NCBI GenBank assembly: GCA_023386555.1 | Contig: JAEWJK010000011.1 | Coordinates: forward strand, 62,001-126,000 | Origin: Bacteroidota bacterium | GTDB taxonomy: Bacteria > Bacteroidota > Bacteroidia > Chitinophagales > Chitinophagaceae | Direction: 5' to 3' | Length of the DNA stretch: 64,000 nucleotides | Part shown: positions 51,206-60,416 of the stretch, piece after piece | Position numbering within the stretch: the first letter of the stretch is position 1 | How the letters are laid out: every line of letters starts with the position of its first letter | Notes under the pieces: model-generated | What the model saw: only the letters and a program-made list of their open reading frames with translations | Databases searched by the model: none | What the model was told of the DNA's origin: nothing | Program-made: the position numbers and the translations under genes

Positions 51206-51279
51206 CGCAAAGAACGCTGAGTTTTTCGCAGAGGTTGCAAAGCCCTTAGCGAACTTTGCGTATTCTTTGTGCTCTTTGC
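51206..51279. repeat. CGCAAAG-word inverted repeat cluster
   Basis: Bounded by CGCAAAGAACGCT and GTGCTCTTTGC, with internal TTCGCAGAG, TTGCAAAG and ACTTTGCG words. Related words occur in the sdhA-sdhB hairpin (53382-53448). Confidence 0.6.
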
Positions 51280-51299
51280 AATACTAAATGCACAGCAAT

Positions 51300-51332
51300 G
51301 TTCAGAACGTACAAGTGAGTGACACAACAGAC
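51300..51332 (-). repeat. Interspersed repeat, subtype A copy
   Basis: On the minus strand GTTGTGTCACTCACTTGTAC followed by GTTCTGAAC. Nearly identical to the copy at 37643-37674. Confidence 0.8.
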
Positions 51333-51399
51333 GATCAGATATGAACCAAAGCTGGAGCAATAATTCATAATTCTAAACTCATAATTCATAAATTGATTT

Positions 51400-53373
51400 A
51401 TGTTAGATGCTAAAATTCCTGCCGGACCGTTAGACCAGAAATGGAGCAAATACAAGAGCACCTGTAAGCTGGTGAATCCTGCCAATAAAAGAAAATTAGA
51501 GATCATCGTTGTGGGAACTGGTCTTGCCGGAGCTTCTGCTGCAGCATCTCTTGGTGAACTGGGTTATAAAGTAAAAGCATTTTGTTTTCAGGATTCTCCA
51601 AGAAGAGCTCACTCAATTGCTGCACAGGGTGGTATTAATGCTGCCAAAAATTATCAGAACGATGGTGATTCTACCTATCGTTTATTCTATGATACAATCA
51701 AAGGTGGTGATTACCGTGCAAGAGAAGCAAATGTGCATCGCCTGGCAGAAGTGAGTGCTAACATCATTGACCAATGTGTGGCCCAGGGTGTTCCTTTTGC
51801 AAGAGAATATGGCGGATTGTTGAGTAACCGTTCTTTTGGTGGCACACAGGTACAGAGAACATTCTATGCTGCCGGACAAACTGGTCAGCAGTTATTGATC
51901 GGTGCTTACCAGGCTTTGGAACGTCAGGTCGCTTTGGGAAATGTTACAATGTATTCACGCCACGAAATGTTAGAAGTGGTAACGATCGATGGTAAGGCAA
52001 GAGGCATCATTGCAAGAGATTTAGTGAGTGGTGAGTTGGAAAGACATTTTGGTCATGCAGTATTGCTTTGCAGTGGTGGTTATGGTAACGTATTTTATCT
52101 ATCCACAAATGCCATGGGCAGTAACGTAACTGCAGCATGGAAAGCACATAAAAAAGGAGCCTATTTTGGTAATCCTTGTATGACTCAGATTCACCCAACA
52201 TGTATTCCTGTAAGTGGTGATCATCAAAGTAAACTGACTTTGATGAGTGAATCATTAAGAAACGATGGACGTATTTGGGTTCCAAAAAAACAAGGTGATA
52301 ACAGGAAAGCAACCGATATTCCGGAAGAAGAAAGAGATTATTATTTAGAGAGAAGATATCCTGCTTTTGGTAACCTCGTTCCAAGAGATGTTGCATCAAG
52401 AGCAGCCAAAGAAAGATGCGATGCCGGTTATGGTGTTGGTACAAGTAAACAAGCGGTATTCCTCGATTTTGCTGCAGCCATTGAACGTTATGGTAAGATC
52501 GAAGCAAATAAATTAGGCAGAAGCAATGCATCTAAAGAAGAGATCATTGCACTGGGTAAAGATGTAGTGAAAGAAAAATATGGTAACCTGTTTGACATGT
52601 ATGCAAAGATCACAGGTGAAAATCCGTATGAAGTGCCGATGAGAATTTATCCTGCCGTTCACTATACGATGGGAGGCCTTTGGGTTGATTATAACCTGAT
52701 GACAACCGTGCCTGGTTTATATGCATTAGGTGAAGCTAATTTCTCTGACCATGGTGCCAACCGTTTAGGTGCTTCTGCTCTGATGCAGGGATTAGCTGAC
52801 GGATATTTTGTTATTCCGTATACCATCGGTGATTTCTTAGCAGATGAAATTCGTACGAATGCAATACCAACAGATCATCCGGCTTTTGTTGAAGCAGAGA
52901 AAGAAGTTAGTGACCGTATCAATAAACTGATGAACATTAAAGGTTCACAGTCTGTTGAAAGTTTCCACAAACGTTTGGGAAAGATCATGTGGGATAAATG
53001 TGGAATGGCCCGTAATGCAAAAGGTTTACAGGAAGCCATACAAGAGATCCGTGCATTAAGAGAAGAGTTCTGGAAAGATGTAAGAATTCCGGGAGCAATC
53101 AAAGAATACAATCCTGAGTTAGACAAAGCCAATCGTGTAGCCGACTTCATGGAATTGGGTGAGCTAATGTGTATGGATGCTTTAGATAGAAATGAAAGCT
53201 GCGGTGGACATTTCAGGGAAGAATACCAAACTGAAGATGGTGAAGCCAACAGGGATGATGCGAATTATATGTATGTTTCTGCATGGCAATATTCAGGAAC
53301 AAACAACTGGTCGTTACACAAAGAGGTGTTAGATTATGAAGTGGTGAAGCCGAGTGCAAGGAGTTATAAATAA
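51400..53373 (+). CDS. sdhA: Succinate dehydrogenase flavoprotein subunit
   Basis: 657 aa. The FAD Rossmann motif is VVGTGLAGASAAASLGELGY. The covalent-FAD histidine region is RRAHSIAAQGGINAAKN. Substrate-site residues lie in AVHYTMGGLWVDYN and GANRLGASALMQGLADGY. The long form and sequence fit the Bacteroidota SdhA/FrdA type (fumarate reductase-like, menaquinone-linked), so operation in either direction is possible. Confidence 0.95.
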   Translation: MLDAKIPAGPLDQKWSKYKSTCKLVNPANKRKLEIIVVGTGLAGASAAASLGELGYKVKAFCFQDSPRRAHSIAAQGGINAAKNYQNDGDSTYRLFYDTIKGGDYRAREANVHRLAEVSANIIDQCVAQGVPFAREYGGLLSNRSFGGTQVQRTFYAAGQTGQQLLIGAYQALERQVALGNVTMYSRHEMLEVVTIDGKARGIIARDLVSGELERHFGHAVLLCSGGYGNVFYLSTNAMGSNVTAAWKAHKKGAYFGNPCMTQIHPTCIPVSGDHQSKLTLMSESLRNDGRIWVPKKQGDNRKATDIPEEERDYYLERRYPAFGNLVPRDVASRAAKERCDAGYGVGTSKQAVFLDFAAAIERYGKIEANKLGRSNASKEEIIALGKDVVKEKYGNLFDMYAKITGENPYEVPMRIYPAVHYTMGGLWVDYNLMTTVPGLYALGEANFSDHGANRLGASALMQGLADGYFVIPYTIGDFLADEIRTNAIPTDHPAFVEAEKEVSDRINKLMNIKGSQSVESFHKRLGKIMWDKCGMARNAKGLQEAIQEIRALREEFWKDVRIPGAIKEYNPELDKANRVADFMELGELMCMDALDRNESCGGHFREEYQTEDGEANRDDANYMYVSAWQYSGTNNWSLHKEVLDYEVVKPSARSYK

Positions 53374-53381
53374 ATTATTGC

Positions 53382-53448
53382 CACGCAAAGCCGCAAAGAT
53401 TTTAAGTCGCAAAGTCTTTGCCTCTTTGCTCTTTAGCGACTTTGCGTG
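53382..53448. repeat. 67-bp near-perfect cruciform in sdhA-sdhB spacer
   Basis: Two 33-base arms (53382-53414, 53416-53448) starting CACGCAAAG and ending CTTTGCGTG, with a one-base centre and few mismatches. It is built from GCAAAG/CTTTGC words. It fills nearly the whole spacer and reaches the GTG at 53446, which argues against that codon as the sdhB start. Confidence 0.8.
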
Positions 53449-53475
53449 AAAAAAGAATTAAAACAATCCATAAGA

Positions 53476-54240
53476 ATGGAGCATTATAATATGAATCTGA
53501 CAGTCGAAGTTTGGCGTCAGAAAAACAAAGACGATAAAGGTGGATTCAAATCCTACAAGGTAAAAGATATTTCTTCGGAGATGTCGTTCCTTGAAATGTT
53601 TGATGTGCTGAACGAAGAACTTGTTCAGAAAGGTGAAGACCCGATAGCTTTCGACCATGATTGCCGTGAAGGTATTTGCGGTGCATGTTCGATGTATATC
53701 GATGGTAAGCCACATGGTCCATGGGCTGCAACAACTACCTGCCAGCTTCACATGAGGGCTTTCAAAGATGGTGACACCATTGTTGTAGAGCCATGGAGAG
53801 CCAATGCTTTTCCGGTGATCAAAGATCTTGTTACTGACCGCCAGGCTTTCGACAGAATCGTTGCAGCAGGTGGTTATGTTTCTGTGAACACGGGTAATGC
53901 TGTTGACGGTAATGCCCTTCCGATTGAAAAAGAAAAAGCAGATGCATCTTTTGCTGCAGCATCATGTATTGGGTGTGGTGCATGTGTGGCTATTTGTAAG
54001 AACAGTTCTGCTAATTTATTTATTGGTGCTAAGGTTTCTCATCTTGCATTATTACCACAAGGTGAACCAGAAAGAAGAACAAGGGTTATTAATATGATCG
54101 CACAAGCCGATAAGGAAGGATTCGGTGCATGTACACTAACCGGTGCTTGTGAAGCTGTTTGTCCAAAAGAAATTTCTATTGCTAATATTGCCAGGTTGAA
54201 CAGGGAATATCTTTCAGCAGCGTTAACATCAGATAAATAA
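53476..54240 (+). CDS. sdhB: Succinate dehydrogenase iron-sulfur subunit
   Basis: 254 aa. The [2Fe-2S] cluster uses DCREGICGACSMYIDGKPHG and TTCQLHM. The [4Fe-4S] and [3Fe-4S] motifs are ASCIGCGACVAICKNSSANL and CTLTGACEAVCPKEISIANI. The start was set at MEHYNMNLTVEVWR; the earlier GTG lies in the cruciform, and ATG 53491 is a further alternative with a GGAG nine bases upstream. It completes sdhCAB. Confidence 0.94.
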   Translation: MEHYNMNLTVEVWRQKNKDDKGGFKSYKVKDISSEMSFLEMFDVLNEELVQKGEDPIAFDHDCREGICGACSMYIDGKPHGPWAATTTCQLHMRAFKDGDTIVVEPWRANAFPVIKDLVTDRQAFDRIVAAGGYVSVNTGNAVDGNALPIEKEKADASFAAASCIGCGACVAICKNSSANLFIGAKVSHLALLPQGEPERRTRVINMIAQADKEGFGACTLTGACEAVCPKEISIANIARLNREYLSAALTSDK

Positions 54241-54260
54241 TTTCAATGCTGATATAAATA

Positions 54261-54293
54261 AAGCCATTCGTTAATTGACGAATGGCTTTGTTA
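54261..54293 (+). terminator. sdhCAB operon terminator
   Basis: 10-bp perfect stem AAGCCATTCG/CGAATGGCTT with an 8-base loop, then TTGTTATTTG, 20 bases after the sdhB stop. Confidence 0.9.
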
Positions 54294-54318
54294 TTTGCAA
54301 TAAGTGGCATTACCTTTA
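54287..54318 (+). promoter_or_regulatory. Promoter of the PhnB-like gene
   Basis: TTTG (54287-54290), 20 bases, TACCTTTA (54311-54318), one base off the TAnnTTTG consensus. The -33 box overlaps the sdhB terminator tail. It makes the ATG at 54337 the proper start. Confidence 0.6.
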
Positions 54319-54336
54319 TTCACTAAAAATTTTTCT

Positions 54337-54777
54337 ATGGCATCAGTAAATATATACCTCACATTCAATGGTAATTGCGAAGCTGCATTCAACTTCTATA
54401 AATCTGTTTTTGGTGGCGAATTTTCCTACTTAGGAAGGTTTAAAGACATGCCGCCACAACCAGATGAAAAAGCAATGCATGCAGCGGATGGAGAAAAGAT
54501 CATGCATGTTTCATTACCTATCAGTAAAGAAACAATGATCATGGGTAGTGATACAGGTGGTGAATGGAGTTCAGGCTTTGTACAAGGAAATAACTTTTCT
54601 ATTTCTGTGAATGCAGATTCAAAAGATGAAGCGGATCGAATATTCAATGCATTAGCACAAGGTGGACAAGTAACAATGCCATTAAGCAATACCTTTTGGG
54701 GAGATTATTTTGGAATGTTAACTGATCAATTCGGTATTAACTGGATGATGAGTTATAATGAAAATCAGAAAAAATAA
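54337..54777 (+). CDS. VOC/PhnB-like glyoxalase-fold protein
   Basis: 146 aa beginning MASVNIYLTFNGNCEAAFNF, with FGGEF, MHAADGEKIMHVSL and FWGDYFGMLTDQFGINWMMS, the DUF1338/PhnB-type '3-demethylubiquinone methyltransferase-like' pattern. The family has a vicinal-oxygen-chelate fold without proven activity. An 11-residue upstream in-frame extension is rejected because it lies in the promoter. Confidence 0.85.
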   Translation: MASVNIYLTFNGNCEAAFNFYKSVFGGEFSYLGRFKDMPPQPDEKAMHAADGEKIMHVSLPISKETMIMGSDTGGEWSSGFVQGNNFSISVNADSKDEADRIFNALAQGGQVTMPLSNTFWGDYFGMLTDQFGINWMMSYNENQKK

Positions 54778-54795
54778 AAAATGTATTCAATTAAA

Positions 54796-54828
54796 AAAAA
54801 GCCACTGTTTTTTCAGCAGTGGCTTTTT
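54796..54828 (+). terminator. Terminator of the PhnB-like gene
   Basis: Stem AAAAAGCCACTG/CAGTGGCTTTTT with A and T tracts on both sides; bidirectional in form. Confidence 0.9.
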
Positions 54829-54899
54829 CTTTTAAGCGTTAGTCTTTCATAAGAATTTCATAGGCTTAATATTTGTAGTTGACCTTTCAATCATTTTTT

Positions 54900-55859
54900 A
54901 TGGCAACAATCTCTTACCAGGCATCACACGAACAATTTCCTCCCAGCAGCCTGGTAAAATGGGCTGTTATGGCTGAAGAAGCTGGCTTTGGCGCAATTAA
55001 TAGTTCAGATCATTTTCATCCGTGGAGTGTAAGGCAAGGCCATAGCGGATTTTCATTTGCCTGGCTCGGAGCTGCAATGCAGGCCACTAAGATTCCATTT
55101 GGTGTTGTTTGTTCACCTGGTCAGCGTTATCATCCTGCCATTGTTGCTCAGGCAGCAGCTACTTTGTGTGAAATGTTTCCCGGCAGATTCTGGATGTCGC
55201 TTGGAAGTGGTGAAGCGTTGAATGAAAACATTACGGGTGAGAAATGGCCATATAAAAAACATCGGCAGGAACGTTTATTAGAATGTGTGCAGGTGATGAG
55301 AAGATTATTTAATGGCGAAGAAGTAACGCATCACGGTAAAATAATAGTAGAAGAAGCGAAATTGTACACCTTGCCATCCCAATTACCTATGATGTTTGGC
55401 GCTGCAGTTTCAGATGCCACAGCAACATGGATTGGAAGTTGGGCCGATGGAATGATCACTGTACATAAACCGATAAATGAACTGAAGAAAACTTTACAGG
55501 CTTTTGAAATAGGTGGCGGTAAAGGAAAACCTATGTATGTAAAAGTTCAATTGTCATATGCAAGAGATGAATCAACTGCCATCGAAGGTGCATGGGATCA
55601 ATGGCGAAGCAATATACTCAGCGGTGAAATATTAGATGATCTCTGGAAACCGGAACAATATGATGCTGCATCACAGTTTGTACGAAAAGAAGATCTGAAA
55701 AAGATGGTGCATATTTCAACCGATCCACAATTCTATATTGATCTGATAAAAACTTACGCTGATCTTGGCATTAGCAATATCGTTCTTCATAATGTGAATA
55801 AAGAACAAGAACTTTTTATAAAAGACTTTGGGGAAAAAGTACTTCCATTCTGCAAATGA
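54900..55859 (+). CDS. Flavin-dependent LLM-class oxidoreductase (TIGR03885-like)
   Basis: 319 aa, luciferase-like TIM barrel. MATISYQASHEQFPPSSLVK, GAINSSDHFHPWSV, and GRFWMSLGSGEALNENITGE follow the F420-dependent dehydrogenase pattern. The group typified by this N-terminus is described as a non-F420, probably FMN-using offshoot. Its stop abuts the stop of the convergent GH13 gene. Substrate unknown. Start chosen at MATISY because residues before it lack conservation. Confidence 0.85.
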   Translation: MATISYQASHEQFPPSSLVKWAVMAEEAGFGAINSSDHFHPWSVRQGHSGFSFAWLGAAMQATKIPFGVVCSPGQRYHPAIVAQAAATLCEMFPGRFWMSLGSGEALNENITGEKWPYKKHRQERLLECVQVMRRLFNGEEVTHHGKIIVEEAKLYTLPSQLPMMFGAAVSDATATWIGSWADGMITVHKPINELKKTLQAFEIGGGKGKPMYVKVQLSYARDESTAIEGAWDQWRSNILSGEILDDLWKPEQYDAASQFVRKEDLKKMVHISTDPQFYIDLIKTYADLGISNIVLHNVNKEQELFIKDFGEKVLPFCK

Positions 55860-57512
55860 TCATTGCAGGTTTTCATTTGAGTAGCTCGGATCACCTGATT
55901 GAAACCATCGATAGCCATAAGCATCCAAGCTGATAAGATGCTTTTTACTTTCAGATGCATCGCTTTCATAATTTTCTATCAGGTCAACCAGTTTTATATC
56001 TCCAACTTGTTTAACTATCAGTTTTATTTCTGCAGGTTGTTCACTGAAATTATGAATGATGATGAGTGTATTATTCTTTCCATCATAACGCATCACTAAA
56101 ACATTAGGATGATTTACATTGATGATTTTCCAATCTGCAACGCCTATTTCCGGACATTGTTTTCGTAACCGAATCAAGGATGTCATCCAGTTAAGTAATG
56201 AATCAGTATCTCTTCTTTGATCTTCTACATTGATGTGCTGATAAGCATAATAGCCTTTATCAATCATCGGGTGAACTAATTTATCAGCCCTGGAAAATCC
56301 ACCATTATTTTCTTTCGACCATTGCATCGGTGTTCGAACAGCTTCTCTTTCTTTCAACTTCAGGTTCTCTCCCATTCCAATTTCATCACCATATCGTATA
56401 ACCGGTGTGCCTGGTAAAGAGAACATTAAACTATACGCCAGCTCAATTTGTTTTCGGCTTCCCAGCATAGGGGCTAATCTTCTTCTCAATCCACGATCAT
56501 ACAACTGCATATTCTTATCAGCCCCGAATTTTTCAAAAACCTTTTGCCGTTCCTCTTCCTTCAATCTTCCCAGATCAAGTTCATCATGATTACGCAGAAA
56601 ATGAGCCCATTGACTCGTAAAGAATGTTCCTCGTGTTTCCTCAAGTGCAGCAATTAAAGGAGTTACATCAGCTGTAGCCAGTGCATAAAACAAATATTGG
56701 TTGACATAAAAATTGAACATGAGATGAATACCTTCTCCACTCTCACCCAAATATTTCATTGAATCTTTGGGCAACACATTGGCTTCTCCCAACAAAACTG
56801 CATTGCCTGAACGCCATTGTAAAAACCGACGCATTTCTTCCAGATATTCGAAATTCAATTTAGGCTTTTTCTTTTCTGTGGATGGCGTTTCAATAATAAA
56901 TGGAACAGCATCTACCCTGAAACCTGATACACCAAGTTGTAACCAATAGCCCATGATCTTTTGTATCTCAGTTCTTACTTCTTCATTGTCAATGTTAAGA
57001 TCTGGTTGATGTTTAAAAAATCGATGGAAATAATATGATCTAGTTTTCTTTTCAAAGGTCCATGTACTTTCCTGCACACCCGGAAAAACCATTCCTTCCT
57101 TTATGTTTGAAGGCTTTTTATCGCTCCATACATACCAGTCTCTGTATCTCGCATCTTTTGCTGAAACAGCATCTTTAAACCAGGGATGCTGATCTGAAGT
57201 GTGGTTAACTACAAGATCAATGATCACCTTTATACCAAGTTTATTTGCACGATGCATGAATGCTACAAAGTCACCATTAGATCCATGTCTTGCATCCACA
57301 CCATAATAATCGCTGATATCATAACCATTATCCTTATTCGGACTTGGTTGAAACGGAGCCAGCCAGATTGTATCAACTCCTAAAGCATGCAGGTAATCTA
57401 ATCTTGAACATAGTCCTTCAAAATCTCCGGTACCATCACCATTAGCATCCATAAATGTTTCGAGGTCGAGGCTGTAAATAACTGCATTTTTATACCAGAG
57501 TTCGTCTAACAT
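55860..57512 (-). CDS. GH13 alpha-amylase family, trehalose-synthase-like
   Basis: 550 aa. N-terminus ELWYKNAVIYSLDLETFMDA. Catalytic residues are Asp in GFRVDAVPF, Glu in AVLLGEANVL, and Asp in FLRNHDELDLG. KDNGYDISDYYGVD and DLVVNHTSDQHPWF are TreS-like. It lacks the C-terminal maltokinase seen in fused TreS. The reaction may be maltose-trehalose isomerisation or alpha-glucosidase; sequence alone does not decide. A nine-residue upstream extension was dropped in favour of MLDELWYKNAVIY. Confidence 0.87.
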   Translation of the reverse strand: MLDELWYKNAVIYSLDLETFMDANGDGTGDFEGLCSRLDYLHALGVDTIWLAPFQPSPNKDNGYDISDYYGVDARHGSNGDFVAFMHRANKLGIKVIIDLVVNHTSDQHPWFKDAVSAKDARYRDWYVWSDKKPSNIKEGMVFPGVQESTWTFEKKTRSYYFHRFFKHQPDLNIDNEEVRTEIQKIMGYWLQLGVSGFRVDAVPFIIETPSTEKKKPKLNFEYLEEMRRFLQWRSGNAVLLGEANVLPKDSMKYLGESGEGIHLMFNFYVNQYLFYALATADVTPLIAALEETRGTFFTSQWAHFLRNHDELDLGRLKEEERQKVFEKFGADKNMQLYDRGLRRRLAPMLGSRKQIELAYSLMFSLPGTPVIRYGDEIGMGENLKLKEREAVRTPMQWSKENNGGFSRADKLVHPMIDKGYYAYQHINVEDQRRDTDSLLNWMTSLIRLRKQCPEIGVADWKIINVNHPNVLVMRYDGKNNTLIIIHNFSEQPAEIKLIVKQVGDIKLVDLIENYESDASESKKHLISLDAYGYRWFQSGDPSYSNENLQ

Positions 57513-57606
57513 AGAAAAATCTTGAAGCAATATTTGCACAAACCGAATGCCATGTATTCACAGACTCATTCATTCATATATCACAAAAAACAATGAACTT
57601 TAATCT

Positions 57607-58095
57607 ATGCAAAATAATTACACCATTCCTGCAAATATAAGGATCGGTCATATACATTTAAAAGTATCTGATCTTGATAAAGCATTATCATTTTATCGTG
57701 ATCTATTAGGATTTGAAGTGATGCAGTATTATGGAAACTCGGCTGTATTCGTTTCTGCCGGGGGTTATCATCATCACATTGGTTTGAATACATGGCATAG
57801 TAAAAACGGAAATCCTGCTCCGGCAAATAGTCCGGGATTGTATCATACCGCTATCCTTTATCCAACCAGAAGAGATCTGGCAGTGATACTACAACGATTG
57901 ATTGAAGCAAAGTATCCACTAAGTGGTGCTTCCGATCATGGCGTTTCGGAAGCAATTTATCTTGATGATCCTGATGGAAATGGTGTTGAATTGTATTGGG
58001 ATAAACCCAAAGAACAATGGCCCTTTGACGCTGAAGGAAATCTTCAAATGATAACTGAAAGACTGGATGTAGAAGATCTGATGAAAGAGATATGA
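57607..58095 (+). CDS. VOC family protein, CatE/glyoxalase-like
   Basis: 162 aa. IGHIHLKVSDLDKALSFYRD gives the first metal His; GGYHHHIGLNTWHSK and GLYHTAILYPTRRDLA continue; DPDGNGVELYWDKPKEQWPF gives the Glu ligand near the C-terminus. This is the pattern of catechol-2,3-dioxygenase-like CatE proteins. Cytosolic; substrate unknown. Divergent from the amylase gene. Confidence 0.85.
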   Translation: MQNNYTIPANIRIGHIHLKVSDLDKALSFYRDLLGFEVMQYYGNSAVFVSAGGYHHHIGLNTWHSKNGNPAPANSPGLYHTAILYPTRRDLAVILQRLIEAKYPLSGASDHGVSEAIYLDDPDGNGVELYWDKPKEQWPFDAEGNLQMITERLDVEDLMKEI

Positions 58096-58131
58096 CACCA
58101 GAAATTTGTACTATAATAACCAATTGACCAA

Positions 58132-58151
58132 TTAACCATTTAACTGGTTAA
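58132..58151. repeat. Hairpin of TTAACCA words
   Basis: TTAACCA/TGGTTAA stem with a 6-base loop inside a run of AATTGACC, AATTAACC and GGTTAACC words between the VOC and oligopeptidase genes. No U-run. Confidence 0.5.
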
Positions 58152-58195
58152 CCAATCTATCAATTCCCTATCTTCCCTTTTCCAAAACCAATTGT

Positions 58196-60343
58196 ATGAC
58201 CAGAAAACTGCTTGCAGCAATCACAATCACAACTATGGCAGCTTGTAGCTCAGAAATTCAGAAACAACCGTACGAATGGCCAGAAGGTGTAAAACCTCCT
58301 GTAGCTGAAATAAAACCACATGTAAGAGATTTACATGGAGATAAGGTTACAGATAATTATTATTGGATGTATGATTACTTTGGAAAAGGGCCTGACAGTT
58401 CTAAAGTAATTGAATACCTGAAAGCAGAAAATGCTTACACTGATACGGTGATGAGTGGCTTAAAACAATTCCGTGAAAATCTTTTTCAGGAAATGAAAGC
58501 CAGGATAAAAGAAAAAGATGAATCTGTTCCGGTATTTAAAAACGGTTACTATTATTACAGCAGAACAGAAGATGGTAAACAGTATTACAAATATTGCCGT
58601 AAAAAAGGAAGTCTTTCTGCACCTGAAGAAATACTACTTGATGTTGATAAAATGGCCGAGGGCAAGGCTTATTTTTCGGCTACAGGTTTTGCAGTAAGTG
58701 AAGACAATAAAATGTTGGCTTACGGTGTAGATGAGGTTTCTAGAAGACAATATAATATTCATATCAAAAATCTTGAGACAGGTGAAATATTAAAAGATGT
58801 AATTGTAAATACACAAGCTGATGCTACATGGGCTAACGATAACAAAACCATCTTCTATACATCAAAAAATCCTGTTACACTATTATCTGAAAAGATCAAA
58901 CGTCATGTGATTGGCACTGATCCGTCACAAGATGTAACCGTGTATGAAGAGAAAGATAAGAGCAACTATATTGGTGTAGGCAAATCAAAGAATAACAAAC
59001 ATATTGCTGTGTATTCTTATGCTACACTTTCTTCCGAAATACGATTCATTGATGCAGCCAATCCAACAGCTGCCTTCAAAGTATTTCAGCCAAGAATGAA
59101 AGAAGTTTTATATGACGTGATTCCTCTAGAAAACAAATTCCTCATCAGAACAAATCTTGATGCAAAGAATTTCCGGTTGATGGAATGTCCGTTAGATAAA
59201 ACAGATGTAGCTAATTGGAAAGAAGTAATTCCGCACAGAACAGATGTTCTATTGGAAAGTGTGGAAGAATTCAAAGACTTCGTTGTATTGAGCGAAAGAA
59301 AAAATGGCTTGATGAACCTTAGAGTTCGTAACCTGAATGGCAATGAACATTACATCAATTTTGGTGAACCTGCTTATGATGCTTATGCCAGTGGTAATCC
59401 TGAGTACAACACTACAAATCTTCGTTATAATTATACATCAATGACAACTCCTAATTCAGTGTATGATTATAATATGGTGACGAAGGATAAAAAACTGATG
59501 AAGCAAACAGAGGTATTGGCTGGCTATGATCCAAAAGAATATGTAACGGAAAGAGTGTATGCCACAGCAAGAGACGGAGTAAAAATTCCAATCTCAATAG
59601 TATACAAAAAAGGATTTGAAAAAGATGGCAAAGCACCTTTGTTACTCTACGGTTACGGCTCTTATGGAGCAAGTATGGATGCTAACTTCAGCAGCTCAAG
59701 GTTAAGTTTATTGAACCGTGGATTTGCATTTGCCATTGCACACATTCGTGGTGGCCAGGAAATGGGTCGTCAGTGGTATGAGGATGGAAAGATGATGAAG
59801 AAGATAAACACCTTCAACGATTTTATTGATGCAGGTAAATATTTGGTAGATGAGAAATTCACTAGCAAAGAACATTTGTATGCACAAGGTGGAAGTGCCG
59901 GTGGACTTTTAATGGGTGCTGTTATTAATATGGCTCCCGATCTTTTTCATGGAGCTATTGCACAGGTTCCATTTGTGGATGTGGTAAATACAATGCTTGA
60001 CGAAAGTATTCCGCTTACCACAAATGAATTTGACGAATGGGGTAATCCAAAAAATAAAGATGCATACACTTATATGAAGAGTTATTCTCCGTATGAGAAT
60101 ATTGAGAAGAAAGATTATCCTCATTTATTAGTGACAACCGGTTTACACGATAGCCAGGTACAATATTTTGAGCCCGCTAAATGGGTAGCGAAGTTGAGAT
60201 CAATGAAAACAGATAATAATCTTCTCCTACTAAAAACCGAAATGGAATATGGACATGGAGGTGCCTCAGGTAGATTTGATTATCTGAAAGACATAGCACT
60301 GAACTATGCATTTCTTCTTGCATTAGAAGGAATAACCAAATAA
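58196..60343 (+). CDS. S9A oligopeptidase (oligopeptidase B-like), lipoprotein
   Basis: 715 aa. Lipobox MAACSS near residue 16, then PPVAEIKPHVRDLHGDKVTD and an N-terminal beta-propeller. The hydrolase domain from about residue 440 has LLYGYGSYGASMDANFS and AHIRGGQEMGRQWYEDGK. Catalytic Ser567 is in GGSAGG, Asp652 in HDSQVQY, and His687 in YGHGGASG. It cleaves short peptides, probably after basic residues as in OpdB, in the periplasm. Confidence 0.92.
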   Translation: MTRKLLAAITITTMAACSSEIQKQPYEWPEGVKPPVAEIKPHVRDLHGDKVTDNYYWMYDYFGKGPDSSKVIEYLKAENAYTDTVMSGLKQFRENLFQEMKARIKEKDESVPVFKNGYYYYSRTEDGKQYYKYCRKKGSLSAPEEILLDVDKMAEGKAYFSATGFAVSEDNKMLAYGVDEVSRRQYNIHIKNLETGEILKDVIVNTQADATWANDNKTIFYTSKNPVTLLSEKIKRHVIGTDPSQDVTVYEEKDKSNYIGVGKSKNNKHIAVYSYATLSSEIRFIDAANPTAAFKVFQPRMKEVLYDVIPLENKFLIRTNLDAKNFRLMECPLDKTDVANWKEVIPHRTDVLLESVEEFKDFVVLSERKNGLMNLRVRNLNGNEHYINFGEPAYDAYASGNPEYNTTNLRYNYTSMTTPNSVYDYNMVTKDKKLMKQTEVLAGYDPKEYVTERVYATARDGVKIPISIVYKKGFEKDGKAPLLLYGYGSYGASMDANFSSSRLSLLNRGFAFAIAHIRGGQEMGRQWYEDGKMMKKINTFNDFIDAGKYLVDEKFTSKEHLYAQGGSAGGLLMGAVINMAPDLFHGAIAQVPFVDVVNTMLDESIPLTTNEFDEWGNPKNKDAYTYMKSYSPYENIEKKDYPHLLVTTGLHDSQVQYFEPAKWVAKLRSMKTDNNLLLLKTEMEYGHGGASGRFDYLKDIALNYAFLLALEGITK

Positions 60344-60358
60344 GTTTTCACTCTGAGC

Positions 60359-60396
60359 AAAGTTGCCAATCTTTGAAAGGTTGGCAACTTTTTTTA
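60359..60396 (+). terminator. Terminator of the oligopeptidase gene
   Basis: 11-bp perfect stem AAAGTTGCCAA/TTGGCAACTTT whose loop contains CTTTGAAAG that can extend the stem, followed by TTTTTATAG. Bidirectional in form. It lies within the upstream open extension of the trmN6 frame, which helps reject that longer start. Confidence 0.92.
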
Positions 60397-60416
60397 TAGC
60401 CCTTATCTTGCACTCA

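Larger units (their letters stand above)
51124..51399. other. sdhC-sdhA spacer made of repeats
   Basis: 276 bases with no gene. In order: subtype B repeat (51153-51176), a GCAAAG/CTTTGC-bounded inverted word cluster (51206-51279), a subtype A repeat on the minus strand (51300-51332), and ATTCATAATTCTAAACTCAT-type words up to the sdhA start. Confidence 0.75.

Noticed and set aside
52007..52531. 174-aa minus-strand frame rich in His, Leu and Tyr
   Set aside because: Shadow of sdhA; composition is typical of reverse-complement translation and there is no context for a gene.
53382..53448. Transcription terminator between sdhA and sdhB
   Set aside because: There is no T-run after the stem on the plus strand that would match the stem end cleanly, and it would cut the operon before sdhB. 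A clear terminator follows sdhB.
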